A stretch of 64,000 nucleotides of DNA from Beta vulgaris subsp. vulgaris (Eukaryota; Streptophyta; Magnoliopsida; Caryophyllales; Amaranthaceae). The stretch covers positions 44,620,081 to 44,684,080 of the forward strand of contig NC_079203.1 in assembly GCF_026745355.1 (NCBI RefSeq), read 5' to 3'. The notes under the pieces are model-generated. The model saw nothing but the letters and a program-made list of their open reading frames with translations. It had not been told where the DNA came from and made no database searches. Position 1 is the stretch's first letter; every line of letters begins with the position of its first letter. Below, piece by piece: positions 11,559 to 22,095 of this stretch. The position numbers were made by a program, and so were the translations under genes.

Positions 11559-12123
11559 GGAAAATTTGTCAGAAACCACCTTTTATAATCACTTTTTTGT
11601 GAGAAACCACCTTTTAAAAAAATTTGGTTAATTAGCCACCTTTTTGGTTCTTTTTTTTGTTGGAAGCCACCACTTACCGGAATCCGGCGTTAACCTTGAT
11701 TTTCCGGTGTTGACTATCAGATTTTCGCTATTTTTTCCAGATTTTCGCCATTTCTTCCACCTGAGATGTCGGGGAATGCGAGGGAGGAGATGGGCTCAGG
11801 GCTGGGAGGGTGGGGATGGTCGTTGGGGGGGGGGGGTGTTTGTCGGCCGGTTACGAGGGAGGAAGGGGGTTGCCGGGGGATGCGAGAGGGAGGGTGGGTT
11901 GCCAGGGATGCGAGGGGGAAAGGAGGGGAGAGAAAGATAAAGGGGGAAGAATGGCGAAAATCTGATGGTCAACGCCGGAAAATTAAAGTCAATGCCGGAT
12001 TCCGGCAAGTGGTGGCTTCCAACAAAAAAAAGAACCAAAAAGGTGGCTAATTAACCAATTTTTTTTAAAAGGTGGTTTCTCACAAAAAAGTGATTATAAA
12101 AGATGGTTTCTGACAAATTTTCC
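11559..12123. mobile_element. Foldback element 2, Mutator-like, with 9-bp target duplication
   Basis: Perfect 9-bp direct repeats TTTACTAAA (11550-11558 and 12124-12132) flank inverted arms of about 170 bp that start GGAAAATTTGTCAG. The arms repeat the phrase gaaaccacctttt and end inward in a gtcaacgccgg-like motif. A 9-bp duplication with long inverted arms fits non-autonomous Mutator-like elements. The loop is very G-rich (a run of 10 G near 11826) and yields long but low-complexity frames on both strands, which are not genes. Confidence 0.85.
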
Positions 12124-12132
12124 TTTACTAAA

Positions 12133-14431
12133 TGAGGGGAAATAAACTACTTTATAAGCTTGAGGAGTTAGTCTGGTTGGGTGACGATATGGATGCTTAA
12201 AGCTTCAATGATAGGAATAACTACTTTATTTATTTTGTTTGAAAAATATCAAATGCATGGCTTCCTTTCTCTTAAATGGAGTTTAGCATTTTGTAATTAT
12301 GTTTAAGATATGTTTATTTATGTAACAACTTTTACATGTTCTTAAATTATAAAGTTTGCCTCTCAAGTTTTCAGAAGTGTATTACATATATATGATCCCT
12401 AGCTTGAGCAAACATGATTATTGAGATCCCAAGGAAAACCCATGTGAGTTATCCTGTCCCTCGAAAAAGATGAGAGAAATGAACAACTTTATAAGCTTGA
12501 ATAGTTATTTTGATAAGCGTATTTTGTTAGGATTGGAAGCAACTATATGGATGTTTAATCTTGAATGATAGGGAAACTACATAATGAAGGGTTGCTTAAT
12601 CTTAAACTCGAGTAATCTTTTACTCCAAAGAAAATGCAAGCTCATGAAAAATAGCAAGTTGTGTCTGTTGTGACATCTTTTCGTCGGCATTTGTAGGGCT
12701 GGACCTCATTGTACAATTTTATCATGTCTAAGATGGAATTCTTATCAACATGAGAGACAATGAAAGAAAGGTAGAATATCTTGTGTGGTATAACTCGGAA
12801 ATAAAAAACGCGGAAAAAGAAAGTTCTAAGATAAATGATTACTAGATTCAGGTCACCAACCAATAGCTTTTGCTTATTTATCTGGTCCACATCCATTTGC
12901 AGAGCTCATAGCAAAGAAAGAACAAAGGATGTCCTTTTACCAAAAATGAAATGAGATGGAGACTTCTTGGCTCGACAAGTGTCCTTGGTTGAGATACATA
13001 GTGAAGTAACCAGAGAATGACTAATGATAGGCCATTCTGGTGAATAAAAGTAAGGTCTAATCATTGGGGATGATTTTCTTGGGTTTCTATCAGCTGTTTA
13101 TCTCTTGTACTTTGGCTCCTTAGCTTCTCATGTTATTTTAGCTCCTTTGTCTAACATATGGGGAGAATATATGAGATAACGTGATATTACTGGGTTTGGT
13201 TTGAGGATGCTATGTGTTTTTTCCTCGTCATTGCTCCTATGATTATGTCTACTGTTCTTTTACTGATCATCATGATTAGGAGTAATTCTAATACATAGAA
13301 TGCTGATTGCTGTTTGTTGAATTACTGCTGTGATTGTCATTCTTAACATAATAATGAAATTTTGTTCGTTTTAAAAAGTTTCATGCTGGTGCATAATTGT
13401 AGCCATTTTTCTTAGCTTGCTGATCTACAACTTTCTTGCTACTCTTTATCATCCTTAAGCATTCAAATATTAGGCATTTTACATGTAGATGATGGGATTA
13501 AGGTATGTGTATATATCTGAATGAGCCATGTATTTATGCTGTGAACTTGGATTACCATGTTGATAATGTAAGAAACATGAACAACTTCAATATTGTTGCC
13601 GGTTAGGACGAACAGCTTGAATTGGATAGTTTTTCATTATGTCTGTTTGTGGACATTATATGAATGAGCAAAAGAACTTGTGAATGCAACTTAGCATAGA
13701 ACTCTGGAGACTATGAATGCAGAACTAAGTTGTTTAGAGGTTTTGTGTTATAGGTCCTGCTGAACAGGGATGTCCTTAAGAAATGATCAAAAGTTGTGAT
13801 ACTATTACTGTCAGAAACTTCAAATTGACAAGCCACTGCATGTACGTATCCGGCATTATTCTTTGATAGTAACATTTCAGTTGATGTTAGGTGCAATAAA
13901 CTATCTGATTTTATGTAAAAATCTCATCAAAGAATAATGCAACTCGCTCTAAGGTGATTTTATGTAAAAAATATCTCATGGAAGAATAATGCAGCTCCAG
14001 AGTCTAGTGTCACATTAATTAGATCTCTTTATGAGAAAGAACTGCACTAACTGTAACATTCACCCGAGTCTTTCAGAGCTTGTCTTTCATTTTGCCTTTT
14101 TTATCCCTCCCATACCTGAATGTATCTTTCTATGTATAGGTGTTACTTGTTAGGAAATGATATAAGTGCAAAGAAGATTCCAATTTCAAGGTTATTGTAA
14201 AGCAGGTTCGAAAGAATCTGCTTGGTTGTTCATAAGGATAAGATTTCGACTGATAACTTATATTCGCAGTCAACATGATAGTGAAATCTTGCATCATTAA
14301 CTGCATGCTGCTCTGGGGAACCATAACTATATATAAATAGCACTTCAAGGGATTCAGATATCAGTGCCTACATAGCTATTTTTTTCTAAGCCGTGTCTGT
14401 TAAGACTTGTCTTAAACTTCATAAACCAAGA
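12133..14431 (+). other. Upstream region of the HPt gene, no separate gene recognised
   Basis: About 2.3 kb between the foldback and the HPt start codon. It contains a two-copy tandem repeat of about 48 bp near 13905-14000 (ttttatgtaaaaa..atctcat..gaagaataatgca). Pyrimidine-rich leader-like sequence lies directly before 14432. One or more non-coding 5' exons may be here, but I cannot place them. Open frames in this region show no family I recognise. Confidence 0.4.
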
Positions 14432-15917
14432 ATGGATACTAAGTTTTCGCAAGAGCAACTAGTGCAATTACGGAGATCTCTTTTTGACGAGGTCTTGTGC
14501 ATCTTTTCATTTGTGCATCTGCATAACTTATAGCTATTGGTTTCAGTTCATATTTATTTATAGCTTTCTTTGCTGTAAGTTTTAAAAGAAAAGGAAGGAT
14601 TGAAAATATTTTCTTGGGGTTTGGACATTGTGGTCTGATTTACCACAAAGTCATTGCTATTTTTTCATACTCATTTCATTATGGAAACTTTATAACCTGA
14701 AAGTTTGATGCATGTTGTGGAATATCTATTTGAGGGTATCTGAAGGCCATTTAAACTCTAACCTGATAATAACTATTACTGCCGAAATCAATCATTGAAC
14801 AGAAAGATGGCACATGTTATACAATTTAGGAAGACAAAACATTATGAAATAATATGTTTGAGTTTACTTTTCTCAAGAAAATATATCTTCTGTAATCTAT
14901 GAAAGCTGATGTTGTGAAACAACCTCAATTATGGGTGCGTTCAACATGTTAGTAAGCAGTTTTAGTGATCATGCATCGAAACTTTGTCTTATTTTGCTTT
15001 GCATTTTTGCCCGTTCCTTTCAAATCCCTCCTCCTTACATTTTGTAGAGGTGGGCTAAGACATGAACTTAGCGTTACTTCCAGCAATCTAGATTAGTAGT
15101 TTGATACTTTTGATGCTGCAGGGATATCTTGATGAGCAGTTTATTCAACTGGAGGAGTTACAGGACGATGCCAACCCTGATTTTGTAGAGGAGATCGTGA
15201 CCTCATATTATGCCGATTCAGTTAGACTAATCCAGAATATTGACCAAGCACTGTAAGTGGAGTACTCTTGATCAATGCTTGAATGTTGGCTCAAGTCTCT
15301 TTATAACATATAGATTACTTCATACAGAGCAAAGCATCCACTAGATTTTGAGAAACTGGACAACTACATGTACCAGTTCAAGGGCAGTAGCTCAAGGTAC
15401 GATAAATCAAGTTGGATTATCTAAAGCTGTTATTATTTATGCCTTGTTCAGTTAAACTTTTGGGTTGTTGCACAGAAAAGAAACATATTATTTTAGAAAC
15501 AAAAATGAGAGAAAAGTATATCGGAGCCAAAGGTCCATGCAATTAGTTCAATGTTAGTATTTTTACAGTAAATAAACGGTTTCACTGAGCAAATCTGTCT
15601 TGTTCTTCAAATTTGCTAATTTTTGCAGCATCGGAGCTAAGAAAGTAGTACTTGAATGCGCGCTGTTTAGGAAATACTGTGCAGCAGGAAATACTGAAGG
15701 GTACATCTCCTTAACAAAATTCCATTGACACCCTACTTTGACCTAGTATCTTTTACTTGCGAATTACTTCAGTAGAACAGGTCAGTTGATTCCAATTTCA
15801 AGGCTTAAACATTGAGCTGATCGAGTTTATCCCGCATGTTATAGGTGTGTCAAGACCTTTCAGATGATAAAGCAAGAGCATGCGATGTTGAGAAAGAAAC
15901 TTGAGGCTTATTTTTAG
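14432..15917 (+). CDS. AHP4: Histidine-containing phosphotransfer protein, AHP4 type, with Tyr in place of the active His (pseudo-HPt)
   Basis: Five exons with GT..AG borders and consistent phase: 14432-14491, 15122-15252, 15328-15396, 15629-15700, 15845-15917, giving 134 residues. The HPt fold is recognised from DEQFIQLEELQDDANP (residues 24-39), FVEEIV (41-46) and the signature QFKGSSSSIGAKKV (80-93). The C-terminus LRKKLEAYF, without the longer tail of AHP1-3/5, and the short length point to the AHP4 group. HPt proteins carry phosphate from membrane histidine kinases, such as cytokinin receptors, to nuclear response regulators. The residue directly before Gln80, which is His in functional HPt proteins, is Tyr79 (codon TAC). 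This makes phosphotransfer unlikely and suggests an inhibitory pseudo-HPt role, as known for Arabidopsis AHP6 (which has Asn). Everything else in the domain looks preserved. The start is the first ATG, in a fitting leader context. Confidence 0.88.
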
Positions 15918-16290
15918 TTTTCAAGTTCGGCTTGAGGGATTTAGGGACAAGAAGTCACCTTAGAATCAGAAATCTTGTGTTACTAATGTGTAATATTCAG
16001 TAATAATGTTGTGTCAATTTTGGTTGTAGGTCATATCTCATATGTACATCATATGTTTGTCGTCTCCTGCGACTAAACTAGAGCAGCTATATATACCAAT
16101 GCAACAGGATAACAGCAGATTCATTACACCTGATCCGTGCTATGTGTGAATGTATACTTTCTGAGTTGTCTTCCGAAATGCACTTATGTAGAAGTTTGTT
16201 GCTACACATTACAACACATACCATGCTAAGAAGAATGCAGAAGTTTGTTGCTACACATTACAACACATACCATGCTAAGAAGAATTGAGC
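15918..16290 (+). repeat. 3' flank of the HPt gene with a 49-bp tandem duplication
   Basis: After the stop codon an AT-rich 3' UTR-like region leads into two near-perfect copies of a 49-bp unit (16191-16239 and 16240-16288; start gaagtttgttgctacacatt). The near identity of the copies suggests a recent duplication. Confidence 0.8.
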
Positions 16291-18762
16291 TAGGTAGGTT
16301 AAAATTTTATGTTAAGAAGAATCGGGTTAGGTCTAGGTTAAAATTTTATGTCAACACGAGGGAAATTCATATTTTATACACACATAATATGTTGATATCA
16401 TATGTCTCATTCAATGTCTCATATTGTGTCTTACTCTATACTCTCTTAGTCGTCTCATTAATCTACTATTAACTACATTAAAAAGTTTATACAAGTGGTT
16501 GAGGTGGCAAGATGAGAGTTTTATTTAGAGTCCCAAATGGGTGAACTCTATAAGGAGCGAGCATCCTTTACATGCTAGAATCCGGATAACATGTGCTAGC
16601 ATATGGTTGAAAGAAACGTGCAGAATATGTATTGGTGTTTGATTAGTGTATCGAATATGTACTCGTGAGACGATACATATATTTCTCATGATGATGCATG
16701 TATGAACTGAATATGGTTCATTGTGGACCTGAATATGGTTCGGTGTGGATCTGAATATGCCATATGTGGAAATTATAACATGAATATGATTTACAAGGCT
16801 TGAGTACAAGCTTAATTAAGGAATGATAATATTCGCTAAATATCCATTTAATCAACAAAAAAATGTTTTAGTCAATAAGTGTGCGTTTCTTCACCTAATA
16901 AAAAAAAGTTTCAGGTTTGATAAATTCAATCGATTTCAGATAAGTTTATATTAGCTTATCACTTTGTAAAATGAACTTAAATAAATTCCAGTAAATTAAT
17001 AAGTTTAGTTCGGATAAATTTAAGAAGATTCAGGTTAAAACAACGCACCTTACACTATATAAATATCAATAAGCCGCATAAGACAATTATGCAAAAGAAT
17101 CAGCATTTATAGTGTTTGAACTTTGAACACAAACATTAGACTTATAGTCCATCAAAAGGGAAAACTGCTACACAGACTCACTCCAAATTTGTTTACTTCT
17201 AGTTACTTTTAGCTTAGGTCTAATAGTTTTAATTTTTATTTTCTTTTTTTTATTTTTACTTTTTGTCCTCGCCATTTCTAGACTTCTAGTTTACAAAGTG
17301 TTTTGCTTGTCTTCTTAGGGGTTTGCCCATCTTTTATCACCAAATAAAAAAAGTCCATCTTGATTGAAGAAAAATGACAGAATAAATTTCATTTACATTT
17401 CATAAATTGTTTATTCATTTATATATTTGGTTCCTCCCTAGTCGCGTCTGTCGAGCGTCCCTTTCCCCTCCCCTCCCCTGTTACTCAAGTATTTGGGCTT
17501 CCCTTTTCCCCTTTCCCCTGTTTGTTGGGCTCCCCTCCATAGCTATGTTAGTTCTAAGTTTCGTGGTTCTTTTTCGCAGTATGTGTGGTTAGTCTCATAG
17601 TTAGTGTAAATTGGTTCTTTAGAGTTGCTAAGGCTATAGCCTATAATGTGTTGTTGAATATGGCAATTGAAATATATTTACCAATTGGATGAGGGATGGT
17701 GGTGTAATGTTGAAGTAGTAAAGTCTATAGTTTTTAAAAAAAAAAATCTTTGATGCAGGAACGAGTGAATCAAGAGAATGTGAAGTGTAAGTGTGGTCAA
17801 GGTGATAATCGATGTTCATGGTTGGACCTTGTGTTTTCCGGTTCTAAAAATCGGAGGTGTGTTCGAGATTGAAAAATTCAAATTTGCAGGCGGCACCCCA
17901 ATTTCATGATGGATTTCAGCACCCCCCGTTCCTCGTACCTTATGGAGAAACATGAAATACTCTCGAGAGAGAGAGAGAGATTCATGAGTCACCTATGAAC
18001 GTGACTCTTTATCAAATCATGAGCCAAAAATCCCAAACGTTAGAAGTTCATTGGGATTGCTCATGCAACGAGATGCGAATCTTGCCTTTGGTTGTTCATT
18101 GTCCGGATCGTGAACGACACTCGCTTCTCCTACCACTTCCATCAGTCATCAGAATTTTGACTCCACCAGCACAATCATCGACTAGCAACACCCTACTTAA
18201 TAGGCAATTTTATATCGACTTCTACTTGTTTTTGTTTTTTAGGGCATGTAAGAGCAAATAAAGCTCCTTTGGGTTTTCCTTTGTTTTATGTTTGGTTGTA
18301 TTAGCAGTAGGATGTGCTTCGTTGTTTAATTAATGCACGTTTTCTCGATGTCAAAAAAAACTCCAACTCTCAATAGTAAGCATCACTGGCGCGTATATTT
18401 GTGCACGCATCGTTATACTTTAGAATAACACACGACGAATGGTACAAACTAAGTGATAAACTTGCTCACCAAGATGACAATTCATTTACTAATTTCTGCT
18501 TGTACACAGAGTACAACTTCATAGAACCATCTCTATACGTCTATCGCTTTTAAAAGAAAATTTCTTATGTTAGGAACTGGGGCTTTACGTAGCACTATTA
18601 AAATACTAGCAGCGAATGTCAAATCTCTGCTCCTCCAGCTCGGTTGTGTTTGTGCGCTCCCTATATCACCTCTCTTGTTCACCTCAACTCCTCGGCATCT
18701 CTATTAATTTTCAGATAACTATATAGTATTGGGACTTCGACTTATAAAGTGGGATTGATATG
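16291..18762. other. Intergenic, no gene recognised
   Basis: Short frames exist on both strands but none has a recognisable domain or codon pattern. A GA microsatellite lies at about 17964-17981. The stretch 18590-18760 is pyrimidine-rich and resembles a plant 5' leader preceding the small ORF at 18763. Confidence 0.4.
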
Positions 18763-18924
18763 ATGGGCTGCTGCCAGTGCATGTCAAAATTCTTCCCCAA
18801 CGGTTACAATGTCCTTGATGTTGGAACACAATGGCAACAACGTCTCAACGTTGGAACATTCTCTCCAAGAGATGTAGATTCAAGTGGAACTATGAGCAAG
18901 AGAATGGAATTCGTTGATAGTTAG
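18763..18924 (+). CDS. Small ORF with MGCC start, function unknown
   Basis: A 53-codon frame starts MGCCQC, a sequence of the type that can be N-myristoylated (Gly2) and palmitoylated (nearby Cys) in plant membrane-anchored proteins. It ends FVDS. The upstream 170 bp look like a leader. I do not recognise the family, and it could equally be the first exon of a degraded gene or a chance frame. There is no homolog elsewhere in the window to test conservation. Confidence 0.25.
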   Translation: MGCCQCMSKFFPNGYNVLDVGTQWQQRLNVGTFSPRDVDSSGTMSKRMEFVDS

Positions 18925-19474
18925 AATAGATACATAGACGAGGTTGACTGACCCTTTTCTAGATAAGTACTTCTATACGGACCTTCTATGCCATAGAGTT
19001 GAAACCAAAAAATATTGGTTTTTCTCTTGATGTTTTCTGGCACATTCGATAGGAGAGATTTGACAAAAGAAAAAACAAAAAGGAAGAAAGAGCAAATAGA
19101 CAAGAAATCGAGAAAGAAGTAATGCTAGAAAGTAGGGAAAAAGACGGGAGAAGATTGCATGAACGAAGGCCAACCACTGATATGACGATATAGGGTGAAT
19201 GGGCATTATTAAGCAACCAAAACATCCCGCCAAGACATTCTGAATTTGTACTCTTGTGCCCACTAAGGTCACCTTCCTCCTTCGATATCCCCCACTTCCC
19301 GTAAACAATGTCACAATGGACTTGCCATTTCAGGCTTTCATTTTAGCAACCACCGTTGCTTCCTTGGAAAATTTACATTATTGCTGTTGATAATCTGGCT
19401 CATCTGGAGCTAGTTAAAAAAATCGTCAAAATAAGCGAACTCAAGCATTGAATGTATGTGAATGTAACCATAAC
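18925..19474. other. Intergenic, no gene recognised
   Basis: Reverse-strand frames of 60-113 codons in this stretch overlap each other in different frames and lack recognisable motifs. Nothing further is supported. Confidence 0.4.
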
Positions 19475-19782
19475 TCCATAAGTCCATAAGCCAATGTTCT
19501 TGATCATTTCAGATCATCATGAGACCTTCAAAGTTCAACCTAAGGCATAAAGCCACTAACTAAGCATTCAAAAGACCCAACTCATGATATACAAAGTTAC
19601 AGAAACTCTACCCATGCACCATTTCTGCTCCATAAGTCCATAACCCAATATTCTCGGTCATTTCAGATCTTCGTGAGACTTTCAAAGTTCAACCTGAGGC
19701 ATAAAGCCAATAACCAAGCATTCAAAATACCCAACTAATGATATACAGAGTTACAGAAACTCTACCCATGCACCATTTTTGC
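19475..19782. repeat. Two tandem 154-bp units at the 3' edge of SUO copy A
   Basis: Units 19475-19628 and 19629-19782 both run from tccataagtcc through ttcagatc, ttcaaagttcaacct, aggcataaagcca and ctctacccatgcacca. They lie where similarity between the two SUO loci ends, so the duplication may be related to the breakpoint of the inverted duplication. Confidence 0.85.
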
Positions 19783-22095
19783 TGTCCAACCAGAGAGGCA
19801 TTAAGCCATTAAGCGAACACAGAAGCAATATTTTGCATGAGTCACCACTAATATAATAATACCAAAGGGTGGCAGCAGCAATATAAACAGGAACCCGAGG
19901 GCATTACGTCAATATTATGATACAATTGCTATACATGAAGGGGAGTCTACATCTATTTGAACAGCAATACCAAACCTAAACTGAATGAAGCCTTCATCCA
20001 CAAGGTGATTGCCGTCAAAATACGGAAATTTAATACGCACCTCCTTCAAAAGCAAGGTAAGTACTCACCCAAAAAGATAAAGCAGTAAAATGCATTTGTA
20101 TGGTTACTGGTGTCAGCCTTCTGTAACTCAGCACGGCTGCTCAATTGAAGGTAGCAATCTCATCAATAAAGTGCATTTCGCTTAAATAATATGATGAGCA
20201 AAGCAAGACCAGAAATTAGGGCATGCAGCAGAATTGACTGTAAATACCCACCACAGTAATATACAATCAGAAGTTCCGTTTTAATGGCATGGATCAAATT
20301 ACATGTTTCTGAAGACGAATTGGCACACAAAATTCTTGAAAACCTGTGACTATCAATAGCGGTGGGAGAAGATTTTTGAGGTAGAAAGATAAATCAAATG
20401 TAATTAATATGGACGGTACCAGGGAAAGAATGGATAAATGAACAAGAACGAGCATAAAAACACTTCTGCTTCGAACAGCAAACAGCTTCAATATCCATTG
20501 CTGGGAGGTTGAAAAGGAACGAATGGTATCAACTATCAAAGCTATTGAGGCTTTGAATAACAGGCATTTTACTCAATAGTTCCAACTATCTACAGAAGAA
20601 ATACTAACCAATAGCGGACCCAAAGATAGATTCACAGCATGAATAGCAGAACCCCCAACATTTCTTTTCTATTCTAAGTAAATTGAAATGATACAGCAGG
20701 AGATGGGGGTCGGAGACTTATGAACACATCGGTTTACTCACTTACCACCCATACTTTTATGAAGAGAGCTAGCTGATGACTTCTTGGAAGTTAGTTTGGG
20801 TCCATCTTCTACAAACTGGAACACAAAAAATGACACATGAAGAATAAAATGAAATCAGGTCATGCAGGTAACAGCCAAGCAACAAGCCAACATATGACTT
20901 GTACAAGAAATTGTATGCTCAAGATATTGGGTAAAACAAGGTATTATTTCAGCATCAATAAATGGCATTTGTCGGTATTTTGTAAGACTGTAGTGGCTGC
21001 TATTTAACCAAATTTAGAACTGGTTTTTGAGTGCTTTAGTGACTTCAGTATATTTCAAATGACAGATATGCAGCCATTAGTGGAACATGAAGAATGATAA
21101 CTCTTATGACAACTAAAGTGGCGCCACAAAGTAAAACAAGCTAGTAACTGCAATAGTGACCACTTGTCCAGCACTAAATTTGTTTACAAGGCTGACAGAA
21201 CTAGCGAATTTTAAGACAAGACCTAGAATTTGTAAAATTACGTTGTCACTTGTCAACCATAGAGCCAACTGAAGCTTTTACTACATTATAAAACACCATT
21301 TATATCCATTTATTAGAAAAAAAAAATTGCCAAAGTTTGGCTGGCTGGGTTAACTTCCACAATTGGTTCGCTAACTAAGTCACTACAGGGTATCTAACCT
21401 CAATATCCGACATCCATCCATAGTCTCTATTGCTGACGCCTGACCATCATAGATTTGACAACCATTGGCATGGTGCCAGACTTCGAGGATTTGACATTTG
21501 ACAACCTCATTTGCCAAAACATAAAGCCCTTTGGTTATAATATGTTCACATACACGTGAATTGCTCACTTAATATTCGGTGCTGCAGCTGATACACCATA
21601 CCATGAAAGGGTGTTAGATTTTGTTGGGAGGTTCAACCATTCAGAGATGTGAAAAATCAAGGTTGGAGAAAGCATGCAATCATGAACTTAATGCAGCTCC
21701 ACAGGCCAAACAGCATCCTTTAGCAAGGCAATGTATCTTTCTTGAAGGCACCAAGATGCTCACTACAAGCTATAGTGTAATGTACCAGGATCATAGGCTC
21801 GGACTCACTTGAAGTTCTATATCATGTTTTTTTGCAAATTATAACTGAAAGATGATGTTATCAAAAACGAAAACCAGCAATTGTGACATGGCGTCATACC
21901 AAAAACAATTAGCACAGATCTCACAGAAACCACATAGAATGAGAAATAAAATAGAAGTAAAAAGGATGAAAAAAGCCAGACCATAATTCTTCAGAATAAG
22001 CAAGCACAAAATTGTATAGACATCAGAAGGGAGACTTACATAGCTAAACCAACTTCCAATTTTCACGGCTCACTATATGGTAGCACCATTTAATT
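19783..22095 (-). other. 3' UTR of SUO copy A with two introns
   Basis: Similarity to the 3' flank of copy B extends over this whole stretch. Read on the minus strand, a donor (gtaagtctcc) lies 56 nt after the stop codon at 22039. An acceptor (ttccag) opens a 70-nt exon at 20815-20746, which ends at another gtaag donor. A candidate third exon starts near 20500 after cccag. The same splice sites and the same 70-nt exon length are kept in copy B. Introns in a 3' UTR at this distance can expose a transcript to nonsense-mediated decay; this is inference. Confidence 0.6.

Noticed and set aside
11644..12050. Overlapping Gly/Arg-rich and Pro-rich frames
   Set aside because: They lie in the G-rich loop and arms of foldback 2. 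Both strands are open because of base composition.
12642..12896. 84-codon reverse frame upstream of the HPt gene
   Set aside because: No recognisable domain, and splice or expression evidence is lacking.
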